Assembly: GCF_009183415.1 (NCBI RefSeq)
Contig: NZ_WEHU01000006.1
Location: forward strand, 124,001-188,000
DNA length: 64,000 nucleotides
Reading direction: 5' to 3'
From: Bacillus sp. B1-b2
GTDB taxonomy: Bacteria; Bacillota; Bacilli; Bacillales; Cytobacillaceae
The position numbers and the translations under genes are program-made. The notes beneath the pieces are model-generated. The model was given only the letters and a program-made list of their open reading frames with translations, was not told the origin of the DNA and did no database searches. Below, in pieces: positions 35,726-43,746 of this stretch. Each line of letters starts with the position of its first letter. Position 1 is the stretch's first letter.

Positions 35726-36193
35726 ATGGCTTGGTACAGCTATTTTTTATTATGCGTTCCAGAAGCTCTAGCAGTAACTTTGTTAAGCTTTACACTATTG
35801 GGTATATCTCTAAAGGAGAATAAGAAATCCATTATTTACTTTGCTCTTACATATGGTTTAGTTGCATTTATACTAAATATATATCTAGTTAATTCATTAA
35901 AGCCCATTTTAACGCTTTTCTTTTTTTCTATTCTCATTTCTTTTCTATTTAAACGTAAATTAGTAGATGGTTTTATTATTGGGCTCACATCCTTTGTTTG
36001 CTTAATACTTTTTGAACTAACGTTTTCTTTACTATATACTGCCTTATTTGATTTGAATTATGATTATCTATTATCTCATGCGTGGCAAAGAATTCTTGTG
36101 AGTGCATCTACTACAACAATTCCAATGCTACTAGTAGCTCTTATTGTTTATAAAAAGAACTATTCTATTAAGATATCCTTGCTCAAAAGATAG
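35726..36193 (+). CDS. Polytopic membrane protein, possible detached AgrC-like receptor domain
   Basis: 155 residues, nearly all membrane: about five helices (roughly 6-26, 33-53, 57-75, 80-107, 128-147) with short basic loops and a short lysine-rich tail. There is no enzymatic motif. Size, topology and position between a truncated kinase and agrB suggest it corresponds to the peptide-sensing N-terminal domain of AgrC, encoded separately. That is inference; it could instead be a transporter or immunity-like factor. ATG start behind AGAGAAGAGGGG, 44 bp after the kinase. Confidence 0.6.
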   Translation: MAWYSYFLLCVPEALAVTLLSFTLLGISLKENKKSIIYFALTYGLVAFILNIYLVNSLKPILTLFFFSILISFLFKRKLVDGFIIGLTSFVCLILFELTFSLLYTALFDLNYDYLLSHAWQRILVSASTTTIPMLLVALIVYKKNYSIKISLLKR

Positions 36194-36275
36194 TTGACAG
36201 AATATTTTTACATACTTTATAATTATTGGTAAAAGATGCTTGGTTTTCCATACTAAATTTAAGGTAGGATAAAGC

Positions 36276-36911
36276 ATGATAGCTACTATTAGTCAAAAGT
36301 TAGCAAACTATCTAATTCACTACACAGAACAAAAAAGCGAAGTAGATTATTTACGATATGGACTAGAAATTATTATCAGCGGTTTCATTAAAGTAATGCT
36401 TCTATTTTTAGTTGCATTATTTTTAGGTGTTACCGCATCTACACTTATTGCTTTTACTACTTTTGCTCTTTTTCGAATTTTAACAGGTGGATATCATTAC
36501 TCTACATACTTTCGTTGCTTAATTGCCGGATTATTTTTATTCATTGGAATTTCTATTTCCATAAGCATATTAGAACCGAGCACCCTTCAACATACGACTT
36601 CCTATCTTTTGTTTTTTTCGCTTATTGTCGGTCTAATAATGACATATAAATATGCCCCTTCCAATCACTTTTATCGAATTACAACGGATATTCTCAACAA
36701 AAAACTAAGAATAATCGCTTATATTGCTATAGTAATTTGGTATGTTATCTTGCAACTATTACTAGTTAGCCAATATCCTATGCCATATATTCTAGCTTCT
36801 ATTTTTGCTTTTCTGTTTCAGTTTTCCAGCTTACACCCTTATTCCTATAGATTTGTTCATATGGTGGAAGAAATGATTGATAGGAGGAAAACAAGTGAAA
36901 AATCCACTTAA
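36276..36911 (+). CDS. agrB: AgrB-like accessory gene regulator membrane peptidase
   Basis: 211 residues and about five to six membrane helices. The AgrB cysteine protease pair is in RILTGGYHYSTYFRC: His74 and Cys81, seven residues apart as in S. aureus AgrB (His77/Cys84). AgrB removes the C-terminal tail of AgrD and closes the ring between the acyl group and the side chain of a Cys or Ser. Its stop overlaps the start of the agrD-like gene by 17 bp, a normal coupled arrangement. Confidence 0.92.
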   Translation: MIATISQKLANYLIHYTEQKSEVDYLRYGLEIIISGFIKVMLLFLVALFLGVTASTLIAFTTFALFRILTGGYHYSTYFRCLIAGLFLFIGISISISILEPSTLQHTTSYLLFFSLIVGLIMTYKYAPSNHFYRITTDILNKKLRIIAYIAIVIWYVILQLLLVSQYPMPYILASIFAFLFQFSSLHPYSYRFVHMVEEMIDRRKTSEKST

Positions 36912-37023
36912 GTTAGTTGTAGGTATGATTGCAGGTTTTATTATTCTATTGGCTAAAGCCGAGGTAAGTTCTGCTTCTAGTATTATTTTCTACCAACCAA
37001 AGGCACCTAAAGATAGCGAATAA
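36895..37023 (+). CDS. agrD: AgrD-like cyclic lactone autoinducer prepeptide without cysteine
   Basis: 42 residues from a GTG at 36895, seven bases after AGGAGG and inside the 3' end of agrB. Layout is that of AgrD: an amphipathic/hydrophobic leader (MKNPLKLVVGMIAGFIILLAK), a core (EVSSASSIIF) and a charged tail carrying the AgrB recognition sequence YQPKAPKDSE. Aligning the tail with Listeria AgrD (…CFMFV-YEPKSP) places Ser31 at the ring-forming Cys position, predicting a Ser-Ser-Ile-Ile-Phe lactone. There is no Cys anywhere in the peptide. Serine-lactone peptides are known in S. intermedius and in Enterococcus GBAP. The leader cut site is not known. Confidence 0.85.
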   Translation: MKNPLKLVVGMIAGFIILLAKAEVSSASSIIFYQPKAPKDSE

Positions 37024-37027
37024 AAAG

Positions 37028-37068
37028 ATAGCTCCCTCTTAAGTTTTCTTCACTTAAAAGGGGGCTAT
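37028..37068 (+). terminator. Hairpin after the agr-like cassette
   Basis: ATAGCTCCCTCTTAAG pairs with CTTAAAAGGGGGCTAT with wobble pairs. The T-run is weak, so termination may be partial. Confidence 0.6.
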
Positions 37069-37120
37069 TGCTTAATTTCTTATGCTTATACTGCAGATAC
37101 TATTACTATTTTCCGATAAC

Positions 37121-37137
37121 TTTACAAAAAATTTACA
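37121..37137 (+). promoter_or_regulatory. PhoP-box-like hexamer pair upstream of ppk
   Basis: TTTACA (37121) and TTTACA (37132) lie exactly 11 bp apart, the geometry of PhoP boxes, 87 bp before the ppk start. Only two hexamers are clear; strong B. subtilis sites have four. Confidence 0.45.
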
Positions 37138-37223
37138 ATTCTCTATTAGCCATAGTATGGAAATTTAAGTATCATTAATAGAGAGTACAATTTTTTATAC
37201 TTATTAATGCGAGGGAATATGTG

Positions 37224-39326
37224 ATGAATTCAACAAGAAAGATGAACCATTCGGTAAACTTAGATAACCCACACTATTATAATAATCGTGAATTAAGCTG
37301 GTTAGCTTTTAATAAAAGGGTTTTAGAAGAAGCTATGGACGTACACAATCCATTATTAGAACGATTTAAATTTCTAGCCATTTTCAGCTCAAATTTAGAT
37401 GAATTTTTTATGATTCGTGTTGCGGGACTAAAGGATCAAGTAAAGGTTGGATTTAGAAAACCAGAAAACAAAGCAGGCTTAACACCTAAAGAACAACTAT
37501 CACTCATTTCCCAAAAAACTCATGAAATGACCGACTTACTTTATAACACTTATAACAAAACTCTTCTTCCGCTTTTAGAAAAAGAGGGTGTTTCATTTTT
37601 ATCTATGAAGGAAGCATCCAAAGATCAACTTGCTTTCCTTGAAACATATTTTGATACCCAAATTTATACCGTGCTAACTCCAATGGCCATTGATGCTTAT
37701 CGTCCATTCCCTAAACTTTTAAGTAAAAGTTTAAACTTGGCTATCCTTATCAATGATGAGGATCCTGATAGTATGAAGATTGGTCAATCGAAAGGTAAGC
37801 TTGCTATTGTGCCTGTGCCTGGCGTATTAGGGCGTATAGTAGAGCTGCCTAGTGAAAATTCAACTAAAACCTTCGTTCTAGTTGAAGAGATTATTGCACA
37901 TTTTATCCATAAATTATTTAAAGGCTATGACATTAGAAGTATCACCCCTTTCAGAATTACTCGAAATGCTGACCTTACGATTGAAGAAGATGGCGCAAGG
38001 GATTTATTAAAGGTGATTGAACAACAATTAAAAAAGAGAAAATGGGGTGCAGAAGTACGTTTAGAAATTCAAGGAAACCTTCATGATAATGATATCTTAT
38101 CCTACCTTCAAGATAAGCTTGAAGTACATGAGAAAGATACCTATCTTTCAGAAGGTCCACTTGATTTAACTTTCTTATTCTCTTTTCACAAAAAATTAGA
38201 AGGATTATATGAGCATTTAACATATGAAACCTTTCTGCCAAATGTACCAAGTGATTTACAATCTGATGATTCTATTTTTGACCAAGTACTTAAGCAGGAT
38301 ATTCTTCTTCATCACCCATATGACTCGTTTGAATACGTTCAAGAGTTAATCACTACCGCAGCGGATGACCCTAATGTGTTAGCAATCAAACAAACATTGT
38401 ATCGAGTTAGTGGTCAATCACGGATTATTAAGGCATTAAAAAAAGCAGTTGAAAATGGAAAACAAGTAACTGTACTTGTAGAATTAAAGGCGCGTTTCGA
38501 TGAAGAAAACAATGTGAATTGGGCTAAAGAATTAGAGCATGCAGGTTGTAATGTTATTTATGGGATGACTCATTTAAAAACTCACAGTAAGATTACCCTA
38601 ATTGTTAGACGAAGAAATGGACAAAACGAGCTATTTGTTCACTTAGGTACAGGTAACTATAATGGTACCACTGCTAAAATTTATACAGATGCTAGTCTTA
38701 TAACAGCTAATAGAAGAATCGGGCTTGATGCTACTAACTTCTTTAATTACTTAAGTGGATATACAGAGCAACCTTCCTATAATCATCTTTCGGTGGCTCC
38801 TAATAATATTCGTAATGAGTTTGTTGCTTTAATTGACAAAGAAATAGAATTTCATAAGAAGTATCAAAATGGACACATTATAGCTAAAATGAATTCACTT
38901 TCCGATAAGGTATTAATTACAAAGCTCTATGAAGCTTCTAATGCTGGTGTCAAAATTGAGCTCATTATTAGAGGGATTTGTTGCTTAAGACCTGGAATCA
39001 AAGGTGTTAGTGAAAATATCACCGTAAGAAGTATCTTAGGTAGATTTTTAGAACATAGTCGCATCTTCTTCTTTCATCACAATGGAGAAAGAAAAACCTT
39101 CTTATCTTCCGCAGATATGATGACAAGAAATATGGAAGATCGTGTAGAAATTCTATTTCCTATCTTTGATTATCGCTTAAAAGAACGTATTCAAACATGG
39201 CTTTCTATCATGTTAGCTGATAATGTAAAAGCACGTGAACAAGATTCTGATGGAAACTATCATTATGTAAAACGAAACGAAAATGACGCTATTATTCATA
39301 GCCAGCTTGATTTACTAGGAAAATAA
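37224..39326 (+). CDS. ppk: Polyphosphate kinase 1
   Basis: 700 residues from the ATG at 37224 (eight bases after GAGGG; the GTG at 37221 is less well spaced). Four PPK1 regions are visible: N-terminal YYNNRELSWLAFNKRVLEEA near 20-39, the head domain, and two phospholipase D-like C-terminal domains. The autophosphorylated His is in LKTHSKITL near 452 and the second conserved His in EHSRIFFFHHNGERK near 612. It reversibly polymerises the ATP gamma-phosphate into polyphosphate. Its gene converges with ppx, so synthesis and degradation enzymes are paired. Confidence 0.96.
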   Translation: MNSTRKMNHSVNLDNPHYYNNRELSWLAFNKRVLEEAMDVHNPLLERFKFLAIFSSNLDEFFMIRVAGLKDQVKVGFRKPENKAGLTPKEQLSLISQKTHEMTDLLYNTYNKTLLPLLEKEGVSFLSMKEASKDQLAFLETYFDTQIYTVLTPMAIDAYRPFPKLLSKSLNLAILINDEDPDSMKIGQSKGKLAIVPVPGVLGRIVELPSENSTKTFVLVEEIIAHFIHKLFKGYDIRSITPFRITRNADLTIEEDGARDLLKVIEQQLKKRKWGAEVRLEIQGNLHDNDILSYLQDKLEVHEKDTYLSEGPLDLTFLFSFHKKLEGLYEHLTYETFLPNVPSDLQSDDSIFDQVLKQDILLHHPYDSFEYVQELITTAADDPNVLAIKQTLYRVSGQSRIIKALKKAVENGKQVTVLVELKARFDEENNVNWAKELEHAGCNVIYGMTHLKTHSKITLIVRRRNGQNELFVHLGTGNYNGTTAKIYTDASLITANRRIGLDATNFFNYLSGYTEQPSYNHLSVAPNNIRNEFVALIDKEIEFHKKYQNGHIIAKMNSLSDKVLITKLYEASNAGVKIELIIRGICCLRPGIKGVSENITVRSILGRFLEHSRIFFFHHNGERKTFLSSADMMTRNMEDRVEILFPIFDYRLKERIQTWLSIMLADNVKAREQDSDGNYHYVKRNENDAIIHSQLDLLGK

Positions 39327-39337
39327 GGACGTTCATA

Positions 39338-39382
39338 AATAAAACAAACGAGACCGAAATAAAAGGTCTCGTTTGTTTTATT
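39338..39382. terminator. Strong bidirectional terminator between ppk and ppx
   Basis: An 18-bp perfect inverted repeat (39338-39355 with 39365-39382) with AT-rich flanks. The ppx stop codon lies inside one arm. Confidence 0.95.
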
Positions 39383-40910
39383 TATTCATAGATTGGAATA
39401 CTGGCTCTATTCTTACTTTTAAAAGCTTTTCTAGATGCTTTTTTTCTCTTTCTAGATGGTATTGCTCGAGAGCGTAGAACCCATTACAGCTTATCTTCAT
39501 TTTCAACACATTATCATTTAAGGAAATCGTTATATTTTCGACTATCTCTCTCTCGGTTCTAGTGAGACATTGCGACATAATTAAGAGAGCGCCTAATAAA
39601 CAAAGCTTTTTTCTTTCTTCCTTTGTAAACCAATTCCTAAATGGATAACTATACTCGCGGAATGTTCCTTTGCTCTTATAAGATGCTACTAATGCATATT
39701 TTACTCTTTCTTTATGAGATAGACCAATAATAGGTCGGTTGGCTAATAGAGAGAAGGTAAAAGGAGATGCTTCTTCCTTTCTATTTTTCCCAAAAAGATA
39801 GATATTTGCACTTCTACTTAATAAAGCAAAATCCTCTGGCTCTAATTTATATTCATCTTGGAATATTTCATCTACTTGCTGAATGAGCAAGTCTGCTATT
39901 CGTGCTCTTTTACTTCCTTTCTTCAAATCAATGGCATATTCTTGGGCAATGGCTCCTATATTCTCATCCATTCTAGTAGAGTAACTCATATCCGGTAGGT
40001 TCCACTTACTATATAATAAACCCTCTCTTAATCCATACCTACTCAATATAAAGCTAGGAGCCTTCGTGTATTCGCATAGCATATATAATGCTTCTATAGC
40101 AGGGATAATCGTATCTACTCGATCTTTAGAAAGTCCATCTAATTGAAGAAGATCTGGGTAGGTTAGTGGCGCAACTTGATTTTTCACCATTTCCATATCA
40201 CTATAATTCATTTCATACTGATCTAAGCCAACTAATGGATAATGAATAAATTCTTGATGTATTTGTGCCATATTTCTTGCACTGCCGCCCATAGCAAAAA
40301 TTGGAACTTGTCTATCTACCAACCAAGGTAGTGCTTGAAATTGTTTGCTTATATACTGACAAATCTTTGTCATTTCCTCTTCTGTAGGAATGTCACCTTT
40401 TACAAATAAATGCTTTAATGATAAAGAACCAAAAGGTAAGCTAATGTATTCTACTAGTTTACGATTTTTAAAATAGGTAATTTCTGTACTACCTCCACCC
40501 ATGTCCACTGTTAGACCTTCATCAATGTCCAAGGAATGTATAACTCCTAAAAATCCGAAATAAGCTTCTTCATAATCACTTAATAAGGTGATTTCTAAGC
40601 CTATTTCCTCTTTTACTCGTTGTATAATGTCGCTTCCATTCCGAGCTTGTCTAATCGTAGCAGTAGCAACTACGTATACTTCCTCTATTTCGCTGTGTTG
40701 GATAATTGTCTGAAAACGTTGTAAGATACCTATTAACAGGACAATCCCTTTGTCACTTACTATATTTTGATCATCCAGATAGGAACGTAATCGTGTGGGG
40801 GATTTTATATTTTCTACTTCTTTAAAGCCCTTCCCATTCCCAGCACTCTCAAAAATAACTAGCCGAGTTGTGTTAGAGCCGATATCAATAATTGCTGCTT
40901 TTCTTTGCAA
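39378..40910 (-). CDS. ppx: Exopolyphosphatase (Ppx/GppA family)
   Basis: About 510 residues. N-terminal actin-like ATPase fold: IIDIGSNTTRLVIFE, a phosphate-binding DMGGGSTEI near 140, and FAMGGSARN near 205. A C-terminal HD-type helical region follows (residues 310-510), as in long Ppx proteins. It removes terminal phosphate from polyphosphate. I place the start at a TTG (40910) about 11 nt after AGAAGGG, because the GTG at 40922 directly abuts that site; either is possible. Convergent with ppk, and preceded by a PhoP-box-like pair. Confidence 0.92.
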   Translation of the reverse strand: MQRKAAIIDIGSNTTRLVIFESAGNGKGFKEVENIKSPTRLRSYLDDQNIVSDKGIVLLIGILQRFQTIIQHSEIEEVYVVATATIRQARNGSDIIQRVKEEIGLEITLLSDYEEAYFGFLGVIHSLDIDEGLTVDMGGGSTEITYFKNRKLVEYISLPFGSLSLKHLFVKGDIPTEEEMTKICQYISKQFQALPWLVDRQVPIFAMGGSARNMAQIHQEFIHYPLVGLDQYEMNYSDMEMVKNQVAPLTYPDLLQLDGLSKDRVDTIIPAIEALYMLCEYTKAPSFILSRYGLREGLLYSKWNLPDMSYSTRMDENIGAIAQEYAIDLKKGSKRARIADLLIQQVDEIFQDEYKLEPEDFALLSRSANIYLFGKNRKEEASPFTFSLLANRPIIGLSHKERVKYALVASYKSKGTFREYSYPFRNWFTKEERKKLCLLGALLIMSQCLTRTEREIVENITISLNDNVLKMKISCNGFYALEQYHLEREKKHLEKLLKVRIEPVFQSMNK

Positions 40911-41274
40911 TATTCTTATCACCCTTCTATGTATTGTTTATTTTCATATCCTATAGCTTGAAACTCTGTCTTTCAAGTAGATTTTGTAAAGTTTTTGTTA
41001 ATATTATTACTACTAAAAGATTCATTAATAAAGAGTAGTTTCTTTGTAAATATGTTTACCTTCTTTTTACCCTTTAAATTGAAATAATATTCATTTATAA
41101 GCAAATAGAAATGATTGTATCTAACCACCATTTATCTATGGAAAAAAGTATTTTTTTATAGATAAAGGAAATAACGAATCTTAACAACTAAAAGATATTT
41201 TCCACTTCAAATTATAACAGAGTTTGACACACAAAATGTGAGTAACTACTAGGAAAATGGGGTGGTTGTTTACA
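40911..41274. other. 364-bp intergenic region upstream of ppx
   Basis: It contains the ppx promoter region with a PhoP-box-like pair (40985-41001). The rest is AT-rich; I see no gene or structured RNA. Confidence 0.5.
40985..41001 (-). promoter_or_regulatory. PhoP-box-like hexamer pair upstream of ppx
   Basis: On the minus strand TTAACA (41001-40996) and TTTACA (40990-40985) are 11 bp apart, about 75 bp upstream of the ppx start. Same arrangement as upstream of ppk. Confidence 0.45.
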
Positions 41275-41733
41275 CTAGCTTTCTATCTCTAATTCCATCC
41301 ATTCATCTGTTTCTTTAAAGCCAAACTTTTTATATACAGGTCGTCCAAGTTTAGAGGCTCCTAGCCACATTTTTTTAATATCTCGTTCTCTTGCTTCTTC
41401 GACAAGTTTTTTTAGTAAGTTTGTTGCTATTCCTTTTCCTCTAAATGCTTCTTCTGTATACATATTCGTTACATAAGCTTTTCTTCCACTGCTATTTGTA
41501 TAGGTCGGAGGAAATTCATATATAACAATAGCTCCTGTAGCTATGATTTTTCCATGCTCTTGCTCTACTACTAGCATTTGGATAAGTGATTCAGATAGTA
41601 GATATTTTTGAAAGAATTGCTCCAAATCTTGATCAATATTTTGGTTTGCCTCTATCCCTTCATCTAATAATTGTTTCTTCCTTAGCTCTTTCAATAAAGG
41701 TATATCTTCTATATTAGCTTTGCGATATTCCAC
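41275..41733 (-). CDS. GNAT family N-acetyltransferase
   Basis: 152 residues from a GTG at 41733, six bases after GGGAGGG. Longer in-frame starts would run through that ribosome site. The fold shows the GNAT acetyl-CoA loop in MYTEEAFRGKGIATNLLKKLVEEA (Q/RxxGxG/A as RGKGIA, about 100-105), preceded by a strand with YVTN and followed by KFGFKETDEWMELE at the C-terminus. It would transfer acetyl from acetyl-CoA to an unknown amine. Single gene. Confidence 0.88.
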   Translation of the reverse strand: MEYRKANIEDIPLLKELRKKQLLDEGIEANQNIDQDLEQFFQKYLLSESLIQMLVVEQEHGKIIATGAIVIYEFPPTYTNSSGRKAYVTNMYTEEAFRGKGIATNLLKKLVEEARERDIKKMWLGASKLGRPVYKKFGFKETDEWMELEIES

Positions 41734-42031
41734 TTCGATCCCTCCCATTTTATATTTATCATAAGGTTTCTTTGCTTTGTTTGCTAATCGGAACACCTTC
41801 TAGAATATAAACTTATGTTTAGTTTCTTATTCAATATTGCTTCTATTCACCTACTATTATCCTGTTCTACTCTTCCAAAATAGTTGTCTAGAAAAATATT
41901 TTCTTCAACAATTGTCCAAAGAAAATCTTTACAAATAAATAATGTAGCGCTTATAATAATTTTTATAGTTCCAAATCTTCTATACATAGATAATATTCAG
42001 AAGAATTAAACAACACTTAGGGGGAGACTAC
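41734..42031. other. Divergent intergenic region, GNAT gene / second oppA
   Basis: 298 bp of AT-rich sequence holding promoters for both genes presumably; no clear -35/-10 pair, operator or RNA structure could be singled out. Confidence 0.4.
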
Positions 42032-43696
42032 TTGAAGAAAAGAAATTGGTTACTACTATTAACATTTGCATTTGTGTTGAGTGTACTAGCTGCCTGTTCT
42101 GGAGATGATACAAAAGAAACTACAGCAGGAACAGATGATAGTACAGCAACTGAAGGAGAAAAGGTTCTTAACTTTTTAAATCCAGAAGCAATTCCTTCTA
42201 TGGATCCATCATTAGCTACAGATGAATCTTCATTTGTTTATTTATCAGCTACAATGGATGGACTATATCGTTTAGATAAAGATACGAAACCATCACCAGG
42301 TATAGCAACAAATCATACAGTAAGTGAAGATGGACTTACTTGGACTTTCACTTTACGTGAAGATGCTAAATGGTCTAACGGAGATCCTGTAACTGCTAAT
42401 GACTTTGTATACGCATGGCAACGCGCTGTTAATCCTGATACAGGTTCTGAATATGGTCCTTACATGATGAATGGCGTTATTAAAAATGCTACTGCTGTAA
42501 GTAGTGGTGAACTACCTGTAGCAGATTTAGGAGTTAAAGCCGATGGAGATTATACACTTGTTGTAGAATTAGAAAATCCAACTCCTTACTTTGAAACATT
42601 AACTACATTTGGAACATTCTTACCATTAAATCAAAAATTTGTGGAAGAAAAAGGCGATAGCTTTGCAACTAACTCAGAAAACCTTCTAGCAAATGGTCCT
42701 TATACCATTACTGATTGGGATAGCACTAGCAATTCTTGGAACTTAGTGAAAAATGCTGATTATTGGGATGCTAGTACTGTAAAAATGGATCAATTAACAT
42801 TTGAAGTGGTAAAAGACCCACAAACTGCTGTTGATTTATATGAGAAAGGTCAAGTTGATCGTGTAGACTTAACATCAGACTTAGTAGATCAATATTCTAC
42901 AGATGAGGATTATGTTGTATCAGCTGATACATTTGTTTACTTCATCAAATTGAATAAAGAATCAAATGAAGCACTTGCAAACAAAAATATCAGACTTGCA
43001 ATTAGTACTGCTTTCGATAAAGAAGCTTTAGTAGATGAAATTCTAAACAATGGTTCAATTGTTGCAAATGGGCTAGTTCCAAAAGACTTTACTCCAATGC
43101 CGGAAACTGGTGAGGATTTCCGTGAAGTAAGTGGCGATCTTGTTACGTATAACTTAGAAGAAGCTAAGGAGCTTTGGGCTAAAGGACTAGAAGAGCTTGG
43201 TACTGATTCAGTAGAACTAGAATTCTTAGCAGATGATGATGCAACAACGAAAACACTTATTCAATATGTTGCAAACCAACTTTCTACAAACTTAGAAGGA
43301 TTAACAGTTAACATCAAACAAGTTCCAAAAGAACAACGTTTAGACTTAGATGATAGCATGGATTATGAAATGCAGCTTTCTAGATGGGGCCCTGACTTCC
43401 TTGATCCATTCACATTCTTAAACCTATGGACAACTGACAGTGGTAACAACTGGACTGGATATTCAAATGCAGACTACGATAAATTAGTTCAAGATACAGC
43501 AAATACGCTTGCTACTGACAATGTGGCTCGTTATGATAATTTCTTACAAGCAGAAAAATTATTATTTGAAGATGCTCCGATTGCACCTGTATATCAAGCA
43601 TCAAGAGCGCAACTTGTTTCTCCGAAAGTTCAAGATGTTTTTGTAAATCCATTTGGACCAACATACGAATACAAATGGGCAGATGTAGCTGAATAA
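42032..43696 (+). CDS. Second OppA-like oligopeptide-binding lipoprotein (orphan)
   Basis: 554 residues from a TTG start five bases after GGGGGAG. Lipoprotein signal with lipobox LAAC and a Thr/Asp-rich linker. It is a close paralogue of OppA at 15384-17048: same length, with long shared blocks such as LREDAKWSNGDPVTANDFVY. No permease or ATPase genes flank it, so it probably delivers a different set of peptides to the OppBCDF permease 25 kb away, or serves as a peptide sensor. It ends at a strong terminator. Confidence 0.93.
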   Translation: MKKRNWLLLLTFAFVLSVLAACSGDDTKETTAGTDDSTATEGEKVLNFLNPEAIPSMDPSLATDESSFVYLSATMDGLYRLDKDTKPSPGIATNHTVSEDGLTWTFTLREDAKWSNGDPVTANDFVYAWQRAVNPDTGSEYGPYMMNGVIKNATAVSSGELPVADLGVKADGDYTLVVELENPTPYFETLTTFGTFLPLNQKFVEEKGDSFATNSENLLANGPYTITDWDSTSNSWNLVKNADYWDASTVKMDQLTFEVVKDPQTAVDLYEKGQVDRVDLTSDLVDQYSTDEDYVVSADTFVYFIKLNKESNEALANKNIRLAISTAFDKEALVDEILNNGSIVANGLVPKDFTPMPETGEDFREVSGDLVTYNLEEAKELWAKGLEELGTDSVELEFLADDDATTKTLIQYVANQLSTNLEGLTVNIKQVPKEQRLDLDDSMDYEMQLSRWGPDFLDPFTFLNLWTTDSGNNWTGYSNADYDKLVQDTANTLATDNVARYDNFLQAEKLLFEDAPIAPVYQASRAQLVSPKVQDVFVNPFGPTYEYKWADVAE

Positions 43697-43706
43697 AAAT
43701 TTTAGA

Positions 43707-43746
43707 AAAGGGAGAAATTGCTACTGTAGCAATTTCTCCCTTTTTT
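43707..43746. terminator. Terminator shared by oppA paralogue and diguanylate cyclase
   Basis: A 17-bp arm (AAAAGGGAGAAATTGCT) pairs with its complement across four bases, with T-runs both ways. One arm is coding sequence of the convergent GGDEF gene. Confidence 0.92.
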
